Of a stretch of DNA of 64,000 nt, positions 55,965-64,000 are shown one piece after another (within the stretch, counting starts at the first letter, position 1; every line of letters starts with the position of its first letter). The translations under genes and the position numbers were made by a program. The stretch comes from Pelagerythrobacter aerophilus. GTDB taxonomy: Bacteria > Pseudomonadota > Alphaproteobacteria > Sphingomonadales > Sphingomonadaceae. The DNA is taken from contig NZ_QXFK01000016.1 of assembly GCF_003581645.1 (NCBI RefSeq), positions 1-64,000 on the forward strand, written 5' to 3'. The notes below the pieces were generated by a model that worked only from the letters and a program-made list of their open reading frames with translations, was not told where the DNA came from and made no database searches.

Positions 55965-56849
55965 ATGCGCACCGAACTTGCAGCTCTCGCCGCGAGCATC
56001 GAACGTCACTGGAGCCGCTATGGCCGAGAGACGCCTGTCGACGGCTTGCTGCTGGCCCGGGCGGAAAGCCCGAGCGGCATTATGCGGTCGGTTTACCGCC
56101 CGTCGTTCTGTCTGGTGGTGCAGGGGGCCAAGGCCACCATGCTCGGCGGCACCCCGTATCTCTACGCGGCGGGACAATGCCTGCTCGCTTCCGTTGATCT
56201 TCCGGTGACCGCGAGGATCACCGAGGCGAGCGTTTCGCGGCCCTATCTCGCGATGAGCCTGGCCATCGATCCCGCCACCGTCGCTGAGCTGGTGAACGGG
56301 CATGCAGAGAAGCTCGGCGACGGATCAAGTCCTCCCGCCATCGCGACGAGCGATCTCGACCGGGACCTGTGCGATCCTCTCAGGCGACTACTCGGCCTCA
56401 TGGATAGCCCGCAGGATATAGCGGTCCTCGCACCGCTGATCAGGCGCGAGATCGTCTGGCGATTGCTTCGCGGAAGGCTGGGCCCGTTGCTGCGGCAAAT
56501 CGGCCTCGCCGATGGCCATACCGCGCGCATCGGGCGTGCAACCGCCTGGCTGCGCGAGCACTATGCCGACACGATCCGCGTCGCCGATCTCGCCGCGATC
56601 GCCCACATGAGCATTCCGAGCTTTCACAGGCATTTCAAGGCCGTGACCACCATGACGCCGGTGCAGTTCCAGAAGCAGGTTCGCCTCCAGGAAGCGCGCC
56701 GCCGACTGCTATGCGCCGAAGGGGTGGCTACCGTGGGCTACTCGGTTGGCTATGAAAGCCTGTCGCAGTTCAATCGCGACTACCGGCGGGTGTTCGGCGC
56801 GCCGCCCGGGCGCGACGCAATGTCGCTGCGCACCAACCTCTTGTCGTGA
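55965..56849 (+). CDS. AraC-family transcriptional regulator
   Basis: This 294-residue regulator has an N-terminal AraC_N-type sensing domain (SVYRPSFCLVVQGAKATMLGG, ASVDLPVTARITEAS) and a C-terminal double HTH (RVADLAAIAHMSIPSFHRHF, then VGYSVGYESLSQFNRDYRRVF). The 150-base divergent gap to the aldo/keto reductase probably holds its operator. Effector is unknown. Confidence 0.93.
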   Translation: MRTELAALAASIERHWSRYGRETPVDGLLLARAESPSGIMRSVYRPSFCLVVQGAKATMLGGTPYLYAAGQCLLASVDLPVTARITEASVSRPYLAMSLAIDPATVAELVNGHAEKLGDGSSPPAIATSDLDRDLCDPLRRLLGLMDSPQDIAVLAPLIRREIVWRLLRGRLGPLLRQIGLADGHTARIGRATAWLREHYADTIRVADLAAIAHMSIPSFHRHFKAVTTMTPVQFQKQVRLQEARRRLLCAEGVATVGYSVGYESLSQFNRDYRRVFGAPPGRDAMSLRTNLLS

Positions 56850-56920
56850 CCCCGCAACCATAGCCCATAAGGCGAAGCGCCGCGTGAACGGGCTGTGCGG
56901 GATTTGAAATCGAAGGAAAA

Positions 56921-56995
56921 TGGTGGGCGCGGCAAGGATTGAACTTGCGACCCCACCCGTGTGAAGGGTGTGCTCTACCACTGAGCTACGCGCCC
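56921..56995 (-). tRNA. tRNA-Val (anticodon CAC)
   Basis: The minus strand gives acceptor GGGCGCG paired with CGCGCCC, D-arm GCTCAGTGGTAGAGC, anticodon arm CCC-TTCACAC-GGG (anticodon CAC), T-arm GCAAGTTCAATCCTTGC, and an encoded ACCA end. It reads GTG codons. Confidence 0.95.
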
Positions 56996-57144
56996 GCCGG
57001 AGTGCCTCGCGGCATGCCTCTACGGCAGGGGCGCGCCTTTGCCATGCGTTGCCGGGCTTGGCAAGCGTGGTGATTCACGGCTCTGCGCCGCGCGAATGTC
57101 GCCCGTCGTTCCTTCCTGACGGATCGGGTTGAAGCCTTGGTGCG

Positions 57145-59016
57145 TCAGCTCAGAAAGGCGAACACGCGCGCCAGCCAGCCTTTCGGCTCGACGGCCCGCG
57201 CCTGTACCTCAGGCGAGGGCGGGCAGGCGAGACAGTAGGCCTGCATTCCGCTCACCGACAGCAGCCGGTCCACGTCGTTCGCGACGCGCGCCAGCAGCGC
57301 CTGCTCGCGGCGCGCGACCATCGCGAAGATGTCACCGCTCCGCGCGCTTTCGCCCGCGACGATCTGGCGGATCAGCGAGTCGAAAGGCTGGACGTCGTCG
57401 CCGAGATATTCGAGATGCCAGCCGCCTTCTTCCAGCTTGGCCTGCTTGGCGGCCCAGGCGACCGCATCATCGAGCCCGCCGTACTGGTCGACGAGGCCGA
57501 TCTGGCGGGCTGTGCCGCCATCCCACACGCGGCCCTGGCCGACGGCGTCGACCTGTTCGGGCGTCATGTTGCGCGATTCGGCGACCCGGGTGAGGAAATC
57601 GCGGTAGCCGTTCTCGATCGAGCTCTGCAGGATCGTCTCGATCTCTGGCGTGAACCCGCCGATCAGGTCCGGCTGACCCGACAGCGGCGTGGTGCGCACG
57701 CCGTCGGCGTGGATGCCCCACTCGGCCGCCGCATTCTCGAACGTCGGAATGACCGCGAAGATGCCGATCGAGCCGGTGATCGTCTCGGGCTCGGCGAAGA
57801 TGCGATCGGCGGGAGTCGAGACCCAATAGCCGCCGCTCGCCGCGACATTGGCCATCGAGACGACGATGGGAATGTCCTTCGCCTTGTGGCGCAGGATGCC
57901 GCGGCGGATCTCCTCCGAGGCGGTGACCGAGCCGCCGGGCGAATCGACGCGCACGACCAGTGCCGCCAAATCCTCGTCGAGCGCGTCGAGCAGGATGTCG
58001 CGGATGCGGTCGCCGCCCGCGGTGCCGGGGCCGGCGTCGCCGTCGACGATCGTGCCCGCGATCGTGACCACGCCGATTTTCTTGCCCGGTTCTTCCGGTT
58101 CGATCTCCGCCAGCCATGGGTCGAGTTCGGTGTGAGCATACTTTCCGGGCGTGTCGTCCCAGGTGTCCGCCCCGGCGATCTCAGCCACGCGCTCCCCGAA
58201 CTCGGTCTTGCTGCCCAGCTTGTCGACCAGGCCCGCCTCCATCGCGGCGGTCGCCATGTCGCCGCCGGCTTGCTCGAGCCATTCGACCGGCTGCTGGGTG
58301 ACCCGGTCGAGCTGGATCTGCGGGCGGGCCTTCTTCACGTTGGCCTGCCACTCTTCCCACAGCGCGCCATAGAGCGCCTGATAGTTCTCCCGCGCCTTGG
58401 GGGACATGTCGGACCGCGAGTAGGGCTCAACCGCCGACTTGTATTCGCCGACCTTGTAGATGTGGGCGTTGACCTGCAGATTCTCGAGCAGTTCGCCGAA
58501 GTAGATGTTGGAACCGCCCGGGCCCGCGATGATGGCGCCGCCCAGCGGATCGACCCAGACCTCGCTGGCGTGCGAGGCGAGCATCATCGCGTCGTCGCCG
58601 TAGGCGACGGCATAGGTCAGCACCGGCTTGTCGGCCGCGCGTGCCCGGTCGAGCGCTTCGCCGACGTCCTGCAGGTGCACCTGCCCGCCGCCCAAGAACG
58701 AAGTGAGGTCGAGCACGATTGCCTTGACCCGGTCGTCGGTCGCCGCTTCGTCGATCGCATGGACCAGATCGCGCGCCTGGAATTCCGCGATCGGCGGCTC
58801 TCCGCTCAGCAGGACGGTAAGCGGGTCGATTTCCGCCTTTTCCTCGACCACGACGCCGTCCAACTCGAGCAGAAGCGCGCCTTCGCGCACCTGGGCAGGG
58901 CTGGGCCGGGCGGTGAGGATGGCATAGAGCGCCATGAAGAACAGCAGCAGGAAGACGAGGCTCATCCCGTCCTTGATGCCCACCAGCAACCGCCAAACCT
59001 TGCCTGCGAAGCTCAT
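57145..59016 (-). CDS. sppA: Signal peptide peptidase SppA, 67 kDa type
   Basis: This membrane-bound serine protease degrades cleaved signal peptides. The 623-residue protein has an N-terminal transmembrane helix at about 17-35 and two S49 repeats. The catalytic lysine is K193 (GEYKSAVEP) in the first, and the nucleophile is S394 (NVAASGGYW) in the second. [13 protein letters not shown] and [10 protein letters not shown] are family marks. The active site faces the periplasm. It is divergent from pyrB. Confidence 0.95.
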   Translation of the reverse strand: MSFAGKVWRLLVGIKDGMSLVFLLLFFMALYAILTARPSPAQVREGALLLELDGVVVEEKAEIDPLTVLLSGEPPIAEFQARDLVHAIDEAATDDRVKAIVLDLTSFLGGGQVHLQDVGEALDRARAADKPVLTYAVAYGDDAMMLASHASEVWVDPLGGAIIAGPGGSNIYFGELLENLQVNAHIYKVGEYKSAVEPYSRSDMSPKARENYQALYGALWEEWQANVKKARPQIQLDRVTQQPVEWLEQAGGDMATAAMEAGLVDKLGSKTEFGERVAEIAGADTWDDTPGKYAHTELDPWLAEIEPEEPGKKIGVVTIAGTIVDGDAGPGTAGGDRIRDILLDALDEDLAALVVRVDSPGGSVTASEEIRRGILRHKAKDIPIVVSMANVAASGGYWVSTPADRIFAEPETITGSIGIFAVIPTFENAAAEWGIHADGVRTTPLSGQPDLIGGFTPEIETILQSSIENGYRDFLTRVAESRNMTPEQVDAVGQGRVWDGGTARQIGLVDQYGGLDDAVAWAAKQAKLEEGGWHLEYLGDDVQPFDSLIRQIVAGESARSGDIFAMVARREQALLARVANDVDRLLSVSGMQAYCLACPPSPEVQARAVEPKGWLARVFAFLS

Positions 59017-59147
59017 CTGTTCGAATTCTCCGGAAGTGTCGTCCCCGCGGGGAACCTAGGGGGTGTGGGCGAAAGGTTCCACCGGAAAGCGCGCGAGTGG
59101 CCCATGAGGCTCGACGAAGGGCTCGATGCTGCGGGCCATTGCCAGCC

Positions 59148-60209
59148 ATGACGCGCGACCCTAAGAGCATGGCTTCAATGGCATCGACGGGCACTCACGA
59201 CACACCGGGCCGCTTTCCGGCAGGCGCGCGCGCCTTCCCGCATCGCGATCTGACCGGTATCGGTCATCTCGAACGGCACGAGATTCTCTTCCTGCTGGCC
59301 GAGGCGGAGCAGTGGGTGGAGCTCAATCGCCAGCCTTCCAAGCACTGCGACGAGCTGGCCGGCCTTACCATCATCAATGCGTTCTTCGAGAACTCGACGC
59401 GCACGCTGCTGAGCTTCGAGATCGCGGGCAAGCGGCTCGGGGCGGACGTGGTCAACATGCATGCCGCGCAGTCGAGCGTGAAGAAGGGCGAGACGCTGAT
59501 CGACACCGCGATCACGCTCAACGCCATGCGCGCCGACGCGATCGTGATCCGCCACGGATCGAGCGGCGCGGTGGACCTGATCGCGAGCAAGGTCGACTGT
59601 CCGGTGCTCAACGCCGGCGACGGCCAGCACGAGCACCCGACGCAGGCGCTGCTCGACGCGCTCGCGCTGCGCCATGCGCTGGAGGATCGCGGCGAGGGGA
59701 GCGAGGATTTCACCGGGCTGACGGTGACGATTTGCGGCGACATCCTGCACAGCCGCGTGGCGCGCTCCAATGTGCTGTGTCTGCAGGCCCTCGGTGCCTC
59801 CGTGCGCCTTTGTGCACCGCCCGCGCTGATGCCCGCAGGCGTCGAGGCGATCGGCGCGCAGCCGTTTCACGACTTCGACGCCGCGCTCGATGGAGCAGAC
59901 GTGGCGATGATGTTGCGGCTCCAGAGCGAGCGGATGAGCGGCCAGTTCATCCCCTCGGCGCGCGAGTACCACCACCTCTACGGCCTCACCCGAGAGCGGC
60001 TGGAGCGGTGCGCGCCCGACGCGCTCGTCATGCACCCGGGCCCGATGAACCGAGGGGTGGAGATCGACAGCGAGGTCGCCGACATGCTCGACCGCTCGAT
60101 CATCACCCGCCAGGTCGAAATGGGCGTGGCGATCCGCATGGCCTGCCTCGACGTACTGACCCGCAAGGCGCGCGGCGTGCCGGGCTGGAATGACGGGCAA
60201 TGGGTATGA
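59148..60209 (+). CDS. pyrB: Aspartate carbamoyltransferase catalytic subunit
   Basis: This is the second step of pyrimidine synthesis, joining carbamoyl phosphate and aspartate. It has about 353 residues with [78 protein letters not shown] and [11 protein letters not shown]. The start is uncertain: ATGs at 59148, 59169 and 59178 all lack a strong ribosome site, and the conserved part begins near 59230. It lies ten bases before the dihydroorotase homologue, with which it probably forms a complex. Confidence 0.94.
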   Translation: MTRDPKSMASMASTGTHDTPGRFPAGARAFPHRDLTGIGHLERHEILFLLAEAEQWVELNRQPSKHCDELAGLTIINAFFENSTRTLLSFEIAGKRLGADVVNMHAAQSSVKKGETLIDTAITLNAMRADAIVIRHGSSGAVDLIASKVDCPVLNAGDGQHEHPTQALLDALALRHALEDRGEGSEDFTGLTVTICGDILHSRVARSNVLCLQALGASVRLCAPPALMPAGVEAIGAQPFHDFDAALDGADVAMMLRLQSERMSGQFIPSAREYHHLYGLTRERLERCAPDALVMHPGPMNRGVEIDSEVADMLDRSIITRQVEMGVAIRMACLDVLTRKARGVPGWNDGQWV

Positions 60210-60219
60210 GGCCGGGTGT

Positions 60220-61446
60220 ATGAAGCAGGTGCGGCCTCTCACGATCACCGGCGGCAAGCTGGTCACGCCCGGCGGCGTTCACGCAGGCTCGGTGCGGATT
60301 GCGGACGGGCGGATCGCGGCACTCGGGGATGTCGCCCCGCAGGAGGGCGACGAGACGCTCGACGCGAAGGGCAAGCTCGTCGCACCGGCGCTGATCGACT
60401 TCGGCGTCTTCGCGATCGACAAGCCGGCGTTCCGCTTCGGCGGCGTCGCACGTGCCGCGCTGATGCCGGACCAGAACCCCGCGCTCGATCTGCCGAGCCG
60501 CGTCTCGTTTATCGCCAAGAGCGGCAAGCCCGACCTCTGGGTCCATCCCTTCGCCGCCGCGACGCGGGACCTTGGCGGAGCGGAGCTCGCCGAAATCGCG
60601 TTGATGAAGGACGCGGGTGCACGCGGAGTCGCCACGGGGCGGCGGTGGATCGCCGATTCGGGTGTGATGCTGCGGCTGCTGCAATATGCCGCGATGCTCG
60701 ATCTCGTGGTGGTGACTCATGCGGAGGATGGCGGCCTGGTCGGTTCGGCGGCGGCGACGGCAGGCGAGATCGCGACCCGCCTCGGCCTGCCCAGCGCGCC
60801 TGCGGAGGCGGAGGCGCTCGCCGTGGCGCGCGATATCGCCCTGGCCGAACTGAGCGGCGCGCGGCTGCATTTGCGCCAGGTCACAACCCGTGCAGCGCTG
60901 GATCTGGTCGGTGCGGCCAAGCGCCGCGGCGTGGCAGTGACTGCCGGCGTGACGCCGGCGCACTTCATGCTGTCAGACCTGGCGACCGGCGATTTCCGCA
61001 CGTTCGCGCGCCTCTCGCCGCCGCTGCGGTGCGAGGACGATCGCAAGGCGGTGATCGAGGCGATCGGCGACGGCATGATCGATGTGATCGCCTCGGGCCA
61101 CGATCCGCGCGGACCGGAGGACAAGCGCCTGCCCTTCGCCGATGCCGAGCCCGGCATGGCAGGGGCCGAGACGCTACTTGCCATGACGCTGACGCTGGTG
61201 CGCGACGGCGTGATCGATTTGCCGCGCGCTTTCGATCTGTTGGCGGCCGCACCGGCGCGGCTGCTCGGCGTGGATGCGGGCGTGTTGCAGGAGGGCTGCG
61301 AGGCCGACGTGGCGCTGATCGACCCGGAGAAGCCGTGGGTCGTCGACAGCCGCAAGATGGAGGCCACCGCCGGCAATACGCCGTTCGATGGGCAACCCAC
61401 GCAGGGCCGCATCCTCGCCCTCTTCAAGGGCGGGGTGGCGCTCTAG
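60220..61446 (+). CDS. Dihydroorotase-like protein (probably inactive PyrC')
   Basis: This amidohydrolase-fold protein of 408 residues is linked to pyrB. The usual metal-binding HxH near the N-terminus (as in DxHxHLREPG) is replaced by LIDFGVFAIDKP, and the late aspartate motif reads ASGHDPRGPEDKRLPF. VTHAED, SPPLR and LTLVRDG are kept. In Pseudomonas a similar defective dihydroorotase is required to assemble aspartate carbamoyltransferase but has no activity. By analogy this is a structural partner of PyrB, and an active pyrC should lie elsewhere. Confidence 0.85.
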   Translation: MKQVRPLTITGGKLVTPGGVHAGSVRIADGRIAALGDVAPQEGDETLDAKGKLVAPALIDFGVFAIDKPAFRFGGVARAALMPDQNPALDLPSRVSFIAKSGKPDLWVHPFAAATRDLGGAELAEIALMKDAGARGVATGRRWIADSGVMLRLLQYAAMLDLVVVTHAEDGGLVGSAAATAGEIATRLGLPSAPAEAEALAVARDIALAELSGARLHLRQVTTRAALDLVGAAKRRGVAVTAGVTPAHFMLSDLATGDFRTFARLSPPLRCEDDRKAVIEAIGDGMIDVIASGHDPRGPEDKRLPFADAEPGMAGAETLLAMTLTLVRDGVIDLPRAFDLLAAAPARLLGVDAGVLQEGCEADVALIDPEKPWVVDSRKMEATAGNTPFDGQPTQGRILALFKGGVAL

Positions 61447-61458
61447 CGAACTGCGAAG

Positions 61459-61477
61459 CCCTTCCCGGAAGGAAGGG
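61459..61477. terminator. Hairpin between convergent pyr and SPOR genes
   Basis: CCCTTCC pairs with GGAAGGG across the loop CGGAA (7 base pairs), 13 bases after the dihydroorotase-homologue stop and followed by GACTTTA. The T-run is poor, so termination is plausible but not certain. Confidence 0.4.
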
Positions 61478-61494
61478 GACTTTATCGGCTGGCT

Positions 61495-62880
61495 TCAGCG
61501 CCGCGCCATGCGCACGCTGGTGTCGACTGCGCCGGGCAGCGGACGACCCTCGGCCCACGCGAAGCAGCCCTGGCCGCGCGCCTTGACGGTCGAACACATC
61601 GAGCGGGCGTCGGCTCGTTCGAGGCCGCCGGCGGAGACGCGGTAGTAAGTCTTTCCGCGCACCTGCGCTTCCGTGATGACCATGCGGTAGCGGTCGAGCC
61701 CCGGATACTCGCGGGCATAGATGCCCCAGGCACGCCGTGCGCCTTCGCGGCTCGCAAACGAACCGAGCTGGACCAGGTGTTTGCCGTCCGCCGCTGCGAG
61801 AGCCGCGGCTGGCGTATCAGCGGCGGCAGGCACGCGGGAGGCGATGCGACTCTCCCGGGCAGGCGCCACTTCCACGCCGTAGCGTGCCGGCATCTTCTGG
61901 ACGACCGGATTGGAGATGAAGGCGACCATGCTCTCGGTGATCTGCGCGGGTGTCGCGCCTGCCGGTGCCGGCGCGGCGAAAGCGCTGTGCACGTCGGCAG
62001 GTGCTGCAACCTCCGGCGAGGCGACCGCAAGCTGCGGTGTCGGGTCGATCGGCTCGAGTTCGCCCGCCGGCGCGGCGGACGCTAGGACGGCCGGTGTTTC
62101 GTGGGCTGGGGGCTGGGCGAGAGCCGCGGCTTCGGCCGCGAGCTGTTCGGAACTCGGATGATTGCTCAGCGCGAGGCCGATCGGCTGGCCGGCATCGCGC
62201 ACGACCGGGGCGCCCAGCAGCTTGGCGACGCGCACCTGATACATCTCCGGCTGAACCGCACGGGCCCATTCGCCCATGCGCGCGCCGAGCTGGTCGGCCG
62301 GAACGTCTTCCGCAGCCATCAGCCGCGCGGCGCGCCAATTACCCTGGAGGGCGTAGGCATAGGCGAGATTCTGGCGAACCTTGGCCGTGTTCTGCCCGCT
62401 GCGCAGTGCGTTGGCGAGCACACTGGACCCTTCGTCGGGCCGTCCCGCCAGCGCCAGCGCCAGGCCCAGGTCGGCCGGGTCGAGATCGTCGCGCCAGTCG
62501 TCGAGCACGGCGACGGCCTTCGGATAATTTCCGACCGCCGTCTGGGCCAGGGCATAGCTGAGGGCGGTGCGCGGCGAATTGTCGCCGAGCGACATCGCGT
62601 CCTGGAAACTTGTCGCGGCCGACTGGAACCGGCCTGCCTCGAGATAGGCGGCACCGAGCATGGCGCGGTACTGCGCGTTGCGCGGCGCGGCGAGAACCGC
62701 GGCTTCGGCATGGCTGACGGCCTTGCTTGCCTCGCCCTCTCCGAGGGCGCTCTGTGCCTTGCTCGCCGAAAGAGTCGCGGGTGGCGCGGCCTTCGTCGTG
62801 CAGCCGCTCAGCGCCGAAGTCGCGAGCGCCGTGGTCAGCGCAAGTACGGCGAGACGGGTGGTCTTGGCGGTGCGGATCAT
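61495..62880 (-). CDS. Lipoprotein with TPR repeats and C-terminal SPOR domain
   Basis: This 461-residue exported protein has a signal and lipobox (LATSALSGCTTK) and TPR-like helices from about 35 to 210 (ASKAVSHAEAAVLAAPRNAQ, YRAMLGAAYLEAGRFQSAAT, ALSYALAQTAVGNYPKAVAV). A Pro/Ala linker follows, then a SPOR domain (GKHLVQLGSFASREGARRAW, KTYYRVSAGGLERADAR) that binds denuded septal peptidoglycan. It probably acts at the cell envelope during division. The ATG at 62880 is preferred over upstream readings lacking a signal. Two genes upstream encode an RHH-like protein and a ParA ATPase on the same strand. Confidence 0.88.
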   Translation of the reverse strand: MIRTAKTTRLAVLALTTALATSALSGCTTKAAPPATLSASKAQSALGEGEASKAVSHAEAAVLAAPRNAQYRAMLGAAYLEAGRFQSAATSFQDAMSLGDNSPRTALSYALAQTAVGNYPKAVAVLDDWRDDLDPADLGLALALAGRPDEGSSVLANALRSGQNTAKVRQNLAYAYALQGNWRAARLMAAEDVPADQLGARMGEWARAVQPEMYQVRVAKLLGAPVVRDAGQPIGLALSNHPSSEQLAAEAAALAQPPAHETPAVLASAAPAGELEPIDPTPQLAVASPEVAAPADVHSAFAAPAPAGATPAQITESMVAFISNPVVQKMPARYGVEVAPARESRIASRVPAAADTPAAALAAADGKHLVQLGSFASREGARRAWGIYAREYPGLDRYRMVITEAQVRGKTYYRVSAGGLERADARSMCSTVKARGQGCFAWAEGRPLPGAVDTSVRMARR

Positions 62881-62905
62881 GAAGTGTGTCCCCCCAGATT
62901 TCTCA

Positions 62906-63460
62906 CTATCGCTCGATCTGTGCCGCAAGGCTGTCGAGCTCCGGCATTCCGGCGAGCAGCGCGTCGAGCGCTTCGGTGACGATCTGCTGTGCGCTGCGAT
63001 TGCGGACGGTGCAGGCGAGCCGCAGCTTGAGATGCCGGTCGGCATCGAGACGCAGCGTGAAGGCGGCGCGCTTGCCCCGATCCAGCGCGGAGCGGCGGAC
63101 TGGCGTGTCGTGCGATTCTACCACTGTGTTCATGCGCTCGGCGAGCACGGTTTGCTGCTTGCGGACCGGCGGTTCCGGCAGGGCGCTTTCGTCGAGCTGA
63201 CCGTGCGCGGTATGATCGATTTCGCGCGCCTCGGCCGCGGTTGCGGGGTTGGCGGGGAAGGGCGTCAACTGGAGAACTTCGGCTTCGCGCGCGGGCTCCT
63301 CTTCGGTGCCCATGTCGTTCCAACCGAGATCCTCGATATTGTCCGGCAGGGCGGCCGCATGGCCCCCCATCAGTGCGGACTGGGGCCGCATGGCAGGGCG
63401 CGCGCCACCCTTGCGGGCAAGCAGCGAGGAATTGAGGGAGGCGAAGCTGGCGTCGCTCAT
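62906..63460 (-). CDS. Ribbon-helix-helix-like protein beside a ParA ATPase
   Basis: This 184-residue protein has a low-complexity N-terminus and a C-terminal helix-rich segment (KRAAFTLRLDADRHLKLRLA, VRNRSAQQIVTEALDALL) resembling a ribbon-helix-helix DNA-binding fold. It starts with ATG 20 bases after the ParA gene. It may be the DNA-binding or adaptor partner of that ATPase, as small RHH proteins are in some Par systems. The role is not known. Confidence 0.7.
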   Translation of the reverse strand: MSDASFASLNSSLLARKGGARPAMRPQSALMGGHAAALPDNIEDLGWNDMGTEEEPAREAEVLQLTPFPANPATAAEAREIDHTAHGQLDESALPEPPVRKQQTVLAERMNTVVESHDTPVRRSALDRGKRAAFTLRLDADRHLKLRLACTVRNRSAQQIVTEALDALLAGMPELDSLAAQIER

Positions 63461-63480
63461 GGCAATGTCCCGCCCCGTCC

Positions 63481-64000
63481 TTACTGCGCGACCCGGCGGC
63501 CGAAGCCTCCGGCGGGGCGATGCGCGCCCGGCAGCGGAGAAACGGCATGCGGGACGGCGAATACCGTGCGGCGGAAGTTCTTCTCGAGCCGGTCGGCGAC
63601 ATAGTTCCACAGCGCGGTGACTTCGGCAGCGCTGCGGCTGTCGGGGTCGACCTCCATCACCGTGCGGCCGTCGATCATCGAGGCCGCGAAGTCGGTGCGG
63701 TGGTGCAGAGTGATCGGCGCGACGGTGCCGTGCTGGCTCAGCGCGACCGCGGCTTCCGAGGTGATCTTGGCCTTGGGCGTGGCGCCGTTGACCACGAAGA
63801 CCAGCGGCTTGCCGGCGCGCTCGCACAGATCGACCGTGGCGCCGACGGCGCGCAGGTCGTGTGGGCTGGGGCGGGTCGGCACGACGATCAGTTCGGCCAC
63901 GCCGATCACCGACTGGATCGCCATGGTGATCGCGGGCGGCGTGTCGATCACGGCCAGCTTGAAACCTTGCTGCCGCAGAATCTGAAGGTCGCTGGCGAGC
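63481..64000 (-). CDS. ParA/MinD-type ATPase, C-terminal part (cut by window edge)
   Basis: The frame is open to the window end. It reads FKLAVIDTPPAITMAIQSVI (Walker-type switch region), then VIGVAELIVVPTRPSPHDLRAVGATVDLCE, GKPLVFVVNGATPKAKITSEAAVAL and VAPITLHHRTDFAASMIDGRTVMEVDPDS, all typical of ParA-family ATPases. The Walker A motif lies outside the window. A role in positioning a chromosome, plasmid or envelope protein is likely. The cluster with RHH and SPOR/TPR proteins suggests division or polar localisation. Confidence 0.88.
   Translation of the reverse strand, partial: LASDLQILRQQGFKLAVIDTPPAITMAIQSVIGVAELIVVPTRPSPHDLRAVGATVDLCERAGKPLVFVVNGATPKAKITSEAAVALSQHGTVAPITLHHRTDFAASMIDGRTVMEVDPDSRSAAEVTALWNYVADRLEKNFRRTVFAVPHAVSPLPGAHRPAGGFGRRVAQ

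Overview
The window is a high-GC stretch of chromosome from a sphingomonad-type alphaproteobacterium. The assignment rests on gene content: a protocatechuate 4,5-cleavage (lig) pathway of the Sphingobium type, several large TonB-dependent receptors, a DUF1134 (EipA-like) envelope protein, COQ9, and small hypothetical families typical of this group. Species cannot be named from the sequence alone.

Region 1 (1-2.3 kb) holds etfB and etfA, followed by a decayed electron-transfer flavoprotein:ubiquinone oxidoreductase gene. That gene keeps only its FAD-binding N-terminus and its frameshifted C-terminus. Region 2 (2.3-27.3 kb) looks like a catabolic accessory region. A leftward TonB receptor and SDR dehydrogenase face a rightward, tightly coupled operon: Rieske oxygenase, its flavin/ferredoxin reductase, an aromatic-acid MFS transporter, a GMC alcohol oxidoreductase and an aldehyde dehydrogenase. 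A LysR regulator, a CaiB-type CoA-transferase and a FadR-type GntR regulator follow on the opposite strand. Three AATGGT-N3-ACC sites lie at the divergent promoter, before the CoA-transferase and before gntR, and suggest one GntR-controlled regulon. Next comes the complete lower pathway from protocatechuate to pyruvate and oxaloacetate: ligK-ligU-ligI leftward and ligJ-ligA-ligB-ligC rightward. Between them sits a second LysR regulator, and two unassigned oxidoreductases are associated with ligJABC. Both LysR proteins carry two winged HTH domains in tandem, which is unusual. The region ends with an SNase-like nuclease, a DUF1778/GNAT toxin-antitoxin pair and a truncated SDR fragment.

Region 3 (27.4-36.1 kb) has two convergent TonB receptors, a truncated redoxin gene, msrB-msrA, a DUF417 membrane protein, an alpha/beta hydrolase and tRNA-Ser(GCT). 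Region 4 (36.3-50.2 kb) is mostly housekeeping: EipA-like protein, aromatic aminotransferase, a ZnuD-like zinc receptor with a Zur-like site, ribE/ribD, a small membrane protein, a YgjP-like metalloprotease, a YcgN-like protein, SCO1, an ankyrin protein, COQ9, feoAB with a Fur-like site, and ssb. Region 5 (50.2-64 kb) contains small lipoproteins, a short RNB exonuclease, a thioesterase, an internally deleted corA remnant, an aldo/keto reductase with a divergent AraC regulator, tRNA-Val(CAC), sppA, and pyrB with a dihydroorotase homologue lacking its metal-binding HxH. It closes with a SPOR/TPR lipoprotein, a ribbon-helix-helix-like protein and a ParA-type ATPase cut by the window edge.

The likely logic of region 2 is uptake of an aromatic compound through the TonB receptor and the MFS carrier. 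Rieske oxygenation would be followed by alcohol and aldehyde oxidation, with possible CoA activation, and funnelling through protocatechuate into the lig pathway. The upper-pathway substrate is not known.
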